Shown here one piece after another: positions 24,701-30,810 of a DNA stretch of 35,095 nucleotides (positions within the stretch are counted from its first letter, which is position 1; each line of letters begins with the position of its first letter). The position numbers and the translations under genes are program-made. The notes beneath the pieces are model-generated. The model saw nothing but the letters and a program-made list of their open reading frames with translations. It had not been told where the DNA came from and searched no databases. Origin of the DNA: Methanobacteriota archaeon (GTDB taxonomy: Archaea; Thermoplasmatota; Poseidoniia; Poseidoniales; Thalassarchaeaceae); NCBI GenBank assembly GCA_011523055.1, contig WTHQ01000028.1:1-35095 (forward strand), written 5' to 3'.

Positions 24701-25084
24701 GAAGGATTGTTCGTCTGCCCTACCTCCTGTCAATGTGACATTAGCGACGAATTCTGCCAAGGGGATACCGACGGGGTGAGTTACGTTGACGAAGTAATCT
24801 GCGTATTGCCCCTGCGCACCAATGCCGATTTGGGTAATCGTAACAGTGATTGTGAGAGTTTGGTCCTTGACGATGTACTCTTCGGTTGAACTATCTGGTT
24901 GTTCCCATGATGGCAAAGGGGTTCCCGCTGAGGTAAATTCGATTGAGGTTACCTCGAAATCGGTGACTGCCTTTGCTGTTGCATCGAGCTTTGGCGTGTC
25001 ATACAAGTCCTCTGTGGCCATCGGCTTCATGGGCAACAGAAGCATAACAACGAGTAGGGGAAGTACCGCCTTACGGGCCATCAT
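21794..25084 (-). CDS. Large secreted surface protein with C-terminal membrane anchor
   Basis: 1096 residues with a signal peptide (about 1-23, KAVLPLLVVMLLLPM), a long exterior part and one C-terminal membrane helix (about 1017-1040, NYAVIAAGLLGALAILFTAF) followed by a 53-residue Pro/Asp-rich cytoplasmic tail. The exterior starts with a CARDB-like beta domain (about 38-180), then a DVDGDG calcium-type loop (190-195), a jelly-roll/lectin-like segment (about 228-400, with WRLDYSGGDSAIGVNHW), and several Ig-like/NEW3-like beta domains rich in NxS/T sequons. Acidic and Gly/Asn-rich overall. Probably an S-layer-associated, adhesive or polymer-binding protein; no enzyme motif seen. Two adjacent ATGs (25084, 25081) could start it; no Shine-Dalgarno sequence is present. 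Confidence 0.8.
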   Translation of the reverse strand: MMARKAVLPLLVVMLLLPMKPMATEDLYDTPKLDATAKAVTDFEVTSIEFTSAGTPLPSWEQPDSSTEEYIVKDQTLTITVTITQIGIGAQGQYADYFVNVTHPVGIPLAEFVANVTLTGGRADEQSFNYVPNYTHSVLSDTGVLSGGLLVSVEIDSGVGIDEDPLNDVLVREIPVAVMDDPMDEGWCSDVDGDGELNCPNPPNIGLIWMTAGYDSDGTLSTDPDDAGHWRLDYSGGDSAIGVNHWRISGNDQLDYASGRIDRLHLGFRAADSACTDTGHGLGDGDLDTQISTVHGTFMCGAVVKGYQYYSMQLVTHARGEMGAGDSVSLQAVAGLNSQELNFTNMTLPTNGSWEQIIWDMSDIHPRAEYRMSYLFRSDSTGATTGIEVDGFLMFAIEKIPEYTISVDCQGDYKEGIEAHAVIPVGDPIELACGITNNGYVDITLRIYSEVTNSSWPDLIRIDTPGTNDKDSFVLTKNIKAQTTMPAWFNLSIPPSVSVESLEWHIHINDGLTNASKLEMGQPIIQYVDVQPSYSGFIDLEFNPSGGDPHLQLYPGDTGTTPLTFKNTGNQIGSWNLGGAFLDEPTWDPSVLITWSNNLGETVDEIYTSIGEEVELVPHITVPSDANPGVYDLRLDVNGKAPNNFPADRVIRVEVLNKLDLEIIPEFREGQIPADNVSRIIELVLINNGNSEEAFDLFVTADPSLRARLGTPSTLGIDPFGGDTTALLLLPMPYGVENETYLLRITARSQSNPAYEVQSTITLTVPSTQLVEVAELDMSEEVYRGGDEPRTLRWEVWNRGNQMDRYRLTFDHLEDVNVISGEENDLTPWIPPGASYNVTVSYSFDSGTFGERTVSMEASSDVAAQRNVVVSDSGAAVFDVGSVGWLQIFPEQALTTITEEGSYELLFSIRNLHPSYEQLVRVDIDRQSDLFFNVFDARVETGDRDFVLGSDELRVVKVTVIINEANLRNLEENSMDFDLTLLVDTDIDKTSSGTPLRMIKSNPVEQGPDVEEIGLTVGNYAVIAAGLLGALAILFTAFRVFRGASGPMEEYTNFDSGDHSSYLPIQDSVANSALGGAQSIFHQSPAPPPDPDDRDQ

Positions 25085-25188
25085 GGCTGCGACGGCCCGT
25101 TGAGTGACAAATAGAGGTTCTCACCTGATGGGTGCTTTCCGGATCTTGAAACATCTCCCTCCAATTGTGCTTGCAAGCCCTCTATGGG

Positions 25189-26214
25189 ATGAAGCACTTA
25201 TCCCTTCGACTTCTCCGGGGCATTGGCATGTTTGCCCAGGAAAGCCGACATAGGGCGTTTCTGATGCTCGTGGTCCTGGGTCAAGTTTCATTCGTTCCCA
25301 TTGTTATTTTCGGGCTCACTAGTTTCATCGAGACAGGTTGGACCGAGGGCAGCCCCTACCTCCTCTTCCGTTGGGATCTGATCCCGTGGATCTGCTGGAC
25401 TGGGTTGTTCTATGGGGTCATCTCACTCATTTTGGCAACCTCAATGAGCGGCTGGATGCCAACCACGGTGGCCCTGAGAGGTGGATGGCTCGCCTCGATG
25501 GGAATTAGGGGCAGGAGCAGGGATTCTAGAAGGGTTGACCGGTCTTCTACGGAGCTTTCCATGAGCCCCTTTGGTCAACTGGCGACGATAACCTCCAGGC
25601 AAAGAGATCGGTTCGATCTTATATTCATCCATGGGGGGCTGCAGACTCTTGCTATCCCAATTCAGGCGATACTCATCGCCCTCCCTATTCTCTCTATCGA
25701 GTACCTTCCTGAGGAGTTGTTCAGAGAGGGTTCCACCTTGGAACTAGTGAGTTTGGTCTACTTGGCTTCACTATGGATCGGTTTGAGGATTCAAGTCGCT
25801 TACTCAGACAAGCTGGTGGTGCCCGCCACTGTCATGAGGCGATTCCTCGGAAGGACTGCCCAGTTATCATGGGTGTTGCCTGTCATAGTCTATTGGTTCG
25901 TCGCAAGATTAATTTTGATATTTTTCCTTGGTGTGATGGGCATTGATCTCACCGATCAAACCATCGAATTTGACATCCTTATCCTGGAAGAGATCTTACC
26001 GATTGAGCAAGGTGCGGACGGCACCCCGTTAGTTGACCTTATCGTCGCAATGGGAGTCTTGCCTGTTGCTACGTTCACTACGATCTCCGTCCTTGCGGGC
26101 GGCTATGAGATTCCAGAGTGGATGGATCCAAGCAAGATGGTGGGAAACATGAGGGATGAACTGTTGCCTGAGGGGGTCAGCGATGAGTTCAGCTATCCTG
26201 AGAAAGGCCCCTGA
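25189..26214 (+). CDS. Polytopic membrane protein of unknown function
   Basis: About 341 residues if started at the ATG at 25189; the frame also allows a TTG at 25165 and an ATG at 25228, and none has a good ribosome binding site. Five to six membrane helices are visible (for example FLMLVVLGQVSFVPIVIFGL, LIPWICWTGLFYGVISLILA, LQTLAIPIQAILIALPILSI, WVLPVIVYWFVARLILIFFL). A basic, Ser/Arg-rich loop (GIRGRSRDSRRVDRSS) lies between helices 2 and 3. The arrangement is loosely like Yip1-type membrane proteins, but no family motif is certain. It is divergent from the surface-protein gene and its last 26 bases overlap the convergent aminotransferase gene. Confidence 0.75.
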   Translation: MKHLSLRLLRGIGMFAQESRHRAFLMLVVLGQVSFVPIVIFGLTSFIETGWTEGSPYLLFRWDLIPWICWTGLFYGVISLILATSMSGWMPTTVALRGGWLASMGIRGRSRDSRRVDRSSTELSMSPFGQLATITSRQRDRFDLIFIHGGLQTLAIPIQAILIALPILSIEYLPEELFREGSTLELVSLVYLASLWIGLRIQVAYSDKLVVPATVMRRFLGRTAQLSWVLPVIVYWFVARLILIFFLGVMGIDLTDQTIEFDILILEEILPIEQGADGTPLVDLIVAMGVLPVATFTTISVLAGGYEIPEWMDPSKMVGNMRDELLPEGVSDEFSYPEKGP

Positions 26215-27349
26215 GCCTCTTTGTCACTGCCTCTACCCTGTCCATGCCCCGGTCGATTTCAGATTCCGAAATCGTGTAGGCGAACCTCAAATGTCCCTCC
26301 CCTGCGGAACCAAATGCCGAGCCTGGGCTGCACAGGACTCCCTCATTCAGCATTTCAAAGGCCAGCTGCTCACTATTCAGTCCGGGCATTTCGAATCTCG
26401 GGAATACGTAAAATGCTCCCTTTGGCGTATGACAGGTGACCCCGTCCATGCCATTCAACCTCCTCGTGATTAGGTCCCTTCTCGCTTGGAATTCAATTCG
26501 CATATGGTCCGGATACCAGTGGGCCCTCTCCATCGCTTCCAAGACAGCATACTGCATGGCATCATTCGAGCAAGCAGTCACATAGTATTGCATTTTTGTG
26601 ACTTGCTCCATGGCTTCTTTGTTCGGCGAAAGCACATATCCAATTCTCCAACCAGTCATGGCGAATGTCTTGGAAAACGAGTTGAGCATGATCACCTTGT
26701 CATACCCAGCGCCGAGGAACGATACATGGGGCTCGTCATAGACAATCTTGTCATAGACCTCGTCGGTGACTATCCACAGATCGTGTCTTTTGGCGAAGGC
26801 GACAAGTAGGTCCCGTTGACTGGGGGTGACGGTTGCACCCGTGGGGTTACTTGGGAAATTGTACAGGACAGCAACCGTCCTCTCAGTCACTAGTGACTCC
26901 AAATCCTCGATCTTTGGGACGAATTCTTTCTCGAATCTACACGGGTACGTCACCGCATTTCCGCCGCAAATCACAACGTCTGGGGGGTACAAAGGGAAGT
27001 AAGGTTCAGGGATCAGGACCTCGTCCCCTGGGTTGACAATTGCCAGGAAGATGTCCAAGAGCGCATTCGTACCGCTCATCGTCATGCATACGCTCGATTC
27101 ATCCAGGCCTTCCTCAAGGTGAGACCAGGACTCGGCGATCTTCCTTCTGAGTTCCGGCAGCCCCCCTGTCGATGTGTACTTGTTCCTACCATCGAGCATT
27201 GCTCTGTGAAAGGCCTCTATGGCTACGGGAGGTGGCTGGAAGTCAGGTTCTCCAAGTCCAAACTGTATTGCGTCGTCGCCTGCCAGGTCGAACATCCTCC
27301 TTATTCCAGTGGGCTTGATGGCCCTAGCCCTGTCTGAGAAGCCTGCCAT
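26189..27349 (-). CDS. Class I/II aminotransferase (aspartate-aminotransferase-like)
   Basis: PLP-dependent transaminase of fold type I, subgroup I-gamma-like, 386 residues, full length. Visible: GLGEPDFQPP (31-40), KYTSTGGLPELR (57-68), SGTNALLDI for the phosphate loop, NFPSNPTGATV with the conserved Asn, TDEVYDKIVY with the PLP-ring Asp (D196), the Schiff-base lysine K227 in SFSKTFAMTGWRIGY, and the carboxylate-binding Arg in GEGHLRFAYT. The substrate cannot be told from sequence; aspartate, alanine or aromatic amino acids are possible. The gene seems leaderless: a TATA-like TTCATATCC lies about 28 bases before the ATG and no Shine-Dalgarno sequence is present. Confidence 0.93.
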   Translation of the reverse strand: MAGFSDRARAIKPTGIRRMFDLAGDDAIQFGLGEPDFQPPPVAIEAFHRAMLDGRNKYTSTGGLPELRRKIAESWSHLEEGLDESSVCMTMSGTNALLDIFLAIVNPGDEVLIPEPYFPLYPPDVVICGGNAVTYPCRFEKEFVPKIEDLESLVTERTVAVLYNFPSNPTGATVTPSQRDLLVAFAKRHDLWIVTDEVYDKIVYDEPHVSFLGAGYDKVIMLNSFSKTFAMTGWRIGYVLSPNKEAMEQVTKMQYYVTACSNDAMQYAVLEAMERAHWYPDHMRIEFQARRDLITRRLNGMDGVTCHTPKGAFYVFPRFEMPGLNSEQLAFEMLNEGVLCSPGSAFGSAGEGHLRFAYTISESEIDRGMDRVEAVTKRLRGLSQDS

Positions 27350-27372
27350 GGTACCGAGGCTAGAGGGTTCAT

Positions 27373-27381
27373 GGATATGAA
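27373..27381 (-). promoter_or_regulatory. Possible promoter of the aminotransferase gene
   Basis: The minus strand reads TTCATATCC, centred 28 bases before the ATG at 27349. This is the spacing expected if transcription starts at the start codon itself (leaderless mRNA). Confidence 0.4.
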
Positions 27382-27469
27382 GTACCGCATCAACATGCGT
27401 GGCCTGGTAAGCTTGGATTTGGTGGGGGCACTGGGATTTGAACCCAGACTAGCGGGTTTCTTCCGCTCA

Positions 27470-27492
27470 GCACGCACCTAGTTGATGCGTGC
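27470..27492 (-). repeat. Hairpin in the 3' part of the tRNA-Trp intron
   Basis: GCACGCA (27492-27486 side) and TGCGTGC (27476-27470 side) form a perfect 7-bp stem with a 9-base loop. It lies between the box C/D RNA and the 3' splice site and probably spaces or stacks the splice-site helix. Confidence 0.6.
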
Positions 27493-27504
27493 TCTCGGGT
27501 CGCG

Positions 27505-27566
27505 ACGGGTCGGTGCTCCAGTTGGTCATCATATCCATCAGGAAACCCACACGTCGTCATTCCCGT
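27505..27566 (-). ncRNA. Box C/D guide RNA inside the tRNA-Trp intron (targets C34 and C39)
   Basis: In minus-strand order: stem ACGGG (27566-27562), box C ATGACGA (27560-27554), 12-base guide (27553-27542), box D' CTGA (27541-27538), 5-base spacer, box C' ATGATGA (27532-27526), 12-base guide (27525-27514), box D CCGA (27513-27510), closing stem CCCGT (27509-27505). Both guides have the 12-base spacing usual in archaea. The D guide pairs perfectly with GCTCCAGTTG around the anticodon, and the fifth base before box D faces C34. The D' guide pairs with GAAACCCGC (one G-U), placing C39 at the fifth base. Both targets cross exon-intron borders, so modification must precede splicing. Haloferax tRNA-Trp introns guide 34 and 39 in the same way. 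Confidence 0.9.
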
Positions 27567-27637
27567 GCAACTGGAGCCCACAGTACTACCAGGTTATACT
27601 ATACCCCCATTGGGTAGTACTCACGGGTGGTAGGACC

Positions 27638-27647
27638 CTTATGATGG
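27638..27647 (-). promoter_or_regulatory. Possible promoter of tRNA-Trp
   Basis: The minus strand reads CCATCATAAG, with the TATA-like core centred about 34 bases upstream of tRNA base 1. This would give a short 5' leader for RNase P. The match is weak, and it lies in the 48-base gap after the redoxin-like gene. Confidence 0.3.
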
Positions 27648-27656
27648 TCACGGTTG

Positions 27657-30032
27657 TCACAGCACCGTCGTGAAGGCAAGCAGTGAATCCCGGATCATCC
27701 ACCATATTCCAATCGATACTAGGCCAATGCCCCAGGTCTTTGCCCTTATCCTAATGGACATTGGGCCGAGGATTCGCCCAATATCGCCGCTCAGGGAGAC
27801 CAATAACCTCAGGGAGAGGGAGATGGCCCCCCCGACGAGGGAAAAAGCCGAGAATACTACGATTGAGACCAATGGGCCCACCAAGGGCGTATTTGATTCA
27901 GATAGGATCCCTTGGATCACTAGGGTGGGATCAGAGATCATCACTACGATGGCCACCCATAGACCAAGGTGGAGATCGTCTGAGGCCTCTTCTTGCGACG
28001 TCCAGCCTCGCAGAGGCTCCGAGAGCATGGAGTGCAACCAGTTCGCGAGGGCTCTCATCACTCCTATCTCGCCATTAGAGGATACCCTCAATCCTGCAGC
28101 AATCACGAGTGCCCCCATCGCGATAGTCGAGGGCAGCCACGTCGATTGCCCGATTGTGCCAACGACAATGGAAATAGGGGCGAACCACAATCCGAAGCCG
28201 ATCGCTGAGAAAAACAAGGTAATCAAGGCTCCAGTCCCTGGGAACTCTCCCTCCGAAGGGTCCCTAGTGTCCCTACTCCTTGGCAGTGCGATGAGCAGGA
28301 GAGGCAGGAAGGAAAGCGTGAATGCAAGCGCGAGCAATTCTATTATGCCCATGAAAGCGCCCTTCTCAGAATTCGAGGCTATATCCAGTATCTGGGTGCT
28401 CGACATGGTCCGAGGGCTCCAATCCAGAACAAAACCATTGGAATCCAGAATCACGACAGCGTCCGTGGGGCCGCTTGGGAGGCTCTTTCCAGCGGATTGC
28501 GTTGATGTGTCTAGGAGTATTGGCCATGATTCATTGATGTAGGTTGCGTAGTTGTCGACATCAATCGCCAATAGGTCGGGGGACGTTGCTATTTGGAGAA
28601 AGGCAATTTTGCTATCATCTAGATTTGAGGCCAGGGTGAAATCATTGTATTGTGTGAGTGCGTTGGGGGAGCCTGGTACGAAGATCCCGACCACGAGGGC
28701 ATCGTGGCCCGCCAAGGCCTCATCTGTAGAGAGTGAGCCCCCAGAGTGACTTAGCAATGTGAACGAAGGGGGGTGGATATCCCCTCTGATTGGGTCGTGG
28801 TCGATCGGCCCCAAGGAGTGCGCAGGAGCTGATGCGGCCAAGGCCATCAAAACTAGGACGCCATAGACCGGTGTGGGCAGGAGAGAGTACCTCAGGCTGG
28901 ACAATATACCACCTGCCATCGCAAGCGGGATCAATATTGCTGCAACTGAAGAGGCCAACAAAGGCGCAGAGTCTTCTTCGACCTCGAATTTCAAAACTGC
29001 ATAGGCCTCACACTTCTCCGAGTACGGCCTGTCAGCCAGCTGAATGCACACATCGATCATATATCGGCCGGGTTCTAGGGGGTCAGATAGGCTCCAAGTC
29101 CTCAAAGTTGAGTTGGATTCGCCCACTGCCGACCCGTGAGGATCCTCGAAATGGTCGACTCTAGCGTCCTCATCGTAGAATGAGTGGACCATGTCAGACC
29201 AATCATCAATTGGCCCAACAACGTCAACTGTTTGAGTAGCGTAATCGGACTCCCCCCATGGTGAAGAGGGGTTCATTTCTATCCTAACGATCCTGTTTGG
29301 GTCTACGGTGTGCTCTAGGCCCGGTGACAGGACATCTCCCTCGATAATTATCCCGGAATGGGCGTCAAATGTTCCCCAATACACGTGCCCTGTCTGAGCG
29401 CACTCGTGTAGAACTGATACCTCTAGTCTGATTGTATCTCCGGGTCCAAGACTGGTGTTGACATTCTGTGTTGATGCTGAAAAGAGATGTGGGGCGGCAA
29501 ACGACTCGTCCATGACGATGGTCTGAGTTGGTTCTTGGTCCAGAATCACATAGGACCCCATCGTAAGCGTCACGTAGAACGTGGTGGTGGCTCCGAGGGG
29601 GGAGCCGGGGAGGATGTTAGACAATTTGCAAGCATCAGATTTAGTTGAAAGGGATGCGAATAATTCCACAGTGACGTTCCCATCAATACCTACGGGACCT
29701 AGCAAGGGGCCCGACGATACATCGAACAATGAAGTCGGTAGGACGGAGGATGATTTGTCGAATTCAATGTCGCCTTCGGGAATGCCAGTCACCATTGGCC
29801 ACTCCCTGTCTATGGTCGCCTGACCATCCACCCCATTCAAGAAAAGCCTGTGCTCGTCAGGAAGTACCCATTCCAAACCCGGCCCACTGTTGTCCTGGGC
29901 ACCAACAGAAGCGGATGACATCATCAGCAAGGCGGCCGCAATGGCAACCATGGCCAATGGGCTTGTCCTCATGGCCCGGGGTCGTGGGGTGAGCAGTTCA
30001 ATTCTTGGTTGTGTGATGTCATTAGACGACAT
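27657..30032 (-). CDS. Membrane protein with redoxin-like domain lacking redox cysteines
   Basis: 791 residues. A signal-type hydrophobic stretch (about 22-45), an exterior beta-rich part (about 50-350) with two possible disulfides, one or two membrane helices (about 357-405), then a thioredoxin/redoxin-like domain (about 421-552) recognised by DALVVGIFVPGSP, NYATYINESWPILLD and TDAVVILDSNGFVLDW. Where redoxins have WCxxC this one reads FVPGSPNA, so there is no active-site cysteine. The C-terminal 230 residues hold about six membrane helices (from GIIELLALAFTLSFLPLLLI on), loosely DsbD/CcdA-like, also without conserved cysteines. The start at 30032 overlaps the DUF92 gene by 11 bases; Met21 (29972) is an alternative. 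Function unknown. Confidence 0.75.
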   Translation of the reverse strand: MSSNDITQPRIELLTPRPRAMRTSPLAMVAIAAALLMMSSASVGAQDNSGPGLEWVLPDEHRLFLNGVDGQATIDREWPMVTGIPEGDIEFDKSSSVLPTSLFDVSSGPLLGPVGIDGNVTVELFASLSTKSDACKLSNILPGSPLGATTTFYVTLTMGSYVILDQEPTQTIVMDESFAAPHLFSASTQNVNTSLGPGDTIRLEVSVLHECAQTGHVYWGTFDAHSGIIIEGDVLSPGLEHTVDPNRIVRIEMNPSSPWGESDYATQTVDVVGPIDDWSDMVHSFYDEDARVDHFEDPHGSAVGESNSTLRTWSLSDPLEPGRYMIDVCIQLADRPYSEKCEAYAVLKFEVEEDSAPLLASSVAAILIPLAMAGGILSSLRYSLLPTPVYGVLVLMALAASAPAHSLGPIDHDPIRGDIHPPSFTLLSHSGGSLSTDEALAGHDALVVGIFVPGSPNALTQYNDFTLASNLDDSKIAFLQIATSPDLLAIDVDNYATYINESWPILLDTSTQSAGKSLPSGPTDAVVILDSNGFVLDWSPRTMSSTQILDIASNSEKGAFMGIIELLALAFTLSFLPLLLIALPRSRDTRDPSEGEFPGTGALITLFFSAIGFGLWFAPISIVVGTIGQSTWLPSTIAMGALVIAAGLRVSSNGEIGVMRALANWLHSMLSEPLRGWTSQEEASDDLHLGLWVAIVVMISDPTLVIQGILSESNTPLVGPLVSIVVFSAFSLVGGAISLSLRLLVSLSGDIGRILGPMSIRIRAKTWGIGLVSIGIWWMIRDSLLAFTTVL

Positions 30033-30756
30033 AAAACGAAGCGATTCCGAGAAGACCTCCTAATGCAGTGGCTGTGAAATTGACCGAGTGTTTTCCGAGA
30101 TAGCCCCGATTTTCCAAGGTCTCGCCAAGGACCGAGTCGACCTGACAGCCTATCCACCCGACTGAGGAGATTATGCCGATGGCCCCCAGGTCCGACCAGG
30201 AGAAGCCATCGGGGATCAGGCCCAGTGCCGCGACTGCGAGTAGAACGGACCCCACAGCCGAGCTGAGCATGCCCGTGGGGGACATGCCACCATTCGAGCC
30301 GGTGGGCACGACCCGGAGTGATATTATACTCCTGGTGCGGCTATCCATGACCCCTATCTCAGAGGCCAGTGTATCTGACATCGCAACAGCGACGCTGCAG
30401 GACACGGCAATAGCCCCCCATCCCGGCTCCCCCATGATGTTGTGCAGGAAAACCACAATTGCGGGAACGCCACCATTCGCAACAGCGTTTCTCCAACCTC
30501 TTGACCCTTCATTCGCCTCTGCGAAGCCCATTTCCTTTTTTTCTTCGTATCGCCAACGTGTCGCGATTGATGCAGATAGAAGAAAGAAAATCAATAGTGC
30601 TAACCAGGTCCAGTGTCCGAGGAAACCTATGACGGAACCTATCAATGTCGCAGCCAATAACCCTCCTCTGTCCAAAGCCCGAGTGACGATGCAAACAGCT
30701 AGTAGCGACCCTATCATGATCAGTACGATCGCCTCCTCCGTGATGTCCACGAGCAT
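30022..30756 (-). CDS. DUF92 family membrane protein (TMEM19/VTE6-like)
   Basis: 244 residues with about six to seven membrane helices. The DUF92 family pattern is visible: an early DRGGLLAATLIGSVIGFLGH block, a soluble loop with ATRWRYEEKKEMGFAEANEG, then AMSDTLASEIGVMD and VVPTGSNGGMSPTGMLSSAV, and GCQVDSVLGETLENRGYLGK near the end. Relatives include plant VTE6, a phytyl-phosphate kinase, so a role in isoprenoid-phosphate metabolism of archaeal lipids is possible but only inferred. It is coupled to the downstream redoxin-like gene by an 11-base overlap. Confidence 0.85.
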   Translation of the reverse strand: MLVDITEEAIVLIMIGSLLAVCIVTRALDRGGLLAATLIGSVIGFLGHWTWLALLIFFLLSASIATRWRYEEKKEMGFAEANEGSRGWRNAVANGGVPAIVVFLHNIMGEPGWGAIAVSCSVAVAMSDTLASEIGVMDSRTRSIISLRVVPTGSNGGMSPTGMLSSAVGSVLLAVAALGLIPDGFSWSDLGAIGIISSVGWIGCQVDSVLGETLENRGYLGKHSVNFTATALGGLLGIASFYVV

Positions 30757-30800
30757 TGCTACGATACGGTGATCAATAATGATTCCATGACAAATGCAGG

Positions 30801-30806
30801 AAAAAA
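30801..30806 (-). terminator. Possible U-run terminator after the PrsW-like gene
   Basis: Four bases past the TAA stop of the PrsW-like gene, the minus strand has TTTTTT. Archaeal RNA polymerase can stop at such runs without a hairpin. No strong stem precedes it. The next gene (DUF92) starts 45 bases farther on. Confidence 0.4.
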
Positions 30807-30810
30807 GACA

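Larger units (their letters stand above)
27420..27608 (-). tRNA. trnW: tRNA-Trp (anticodon CCA) with 113-base intron, CCA end encoded
   Basis: Cloverleaf by eye: acceptor GGGGGTA (27608-27602) with TGCCCCC (27430-27424, one G-U pair), D arm GTAT/GTAC with the G18-G19 pair, anticodon stem GTGGG (27581-27577) with CCCGC (27456-27452), anticodon CCA at 27574-27572, T arm CTGGG-TTCAAAT-CCCAG, discriminator A and a genomic CCA (27422-27420). The mature tRNA is 76 bases. The intron, 27458-27570, is placed between positions 37 and 38 as in other archaeal tRNA-Trp genes; I could not draw a textbook bulge-helix-bulge with full pairing, so the splice points may shift by a base or two. The intron carries a box C/D guide RNA (separate entry). 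Confidence 0.93.

Noticed and set aside
27499-27510. Near-palindrome GGGTCGCGAC in the tRNA intron as a protein site
   Set aside because: It is explained by the closing stem of the box C/D RNA and the adjacent spacer.
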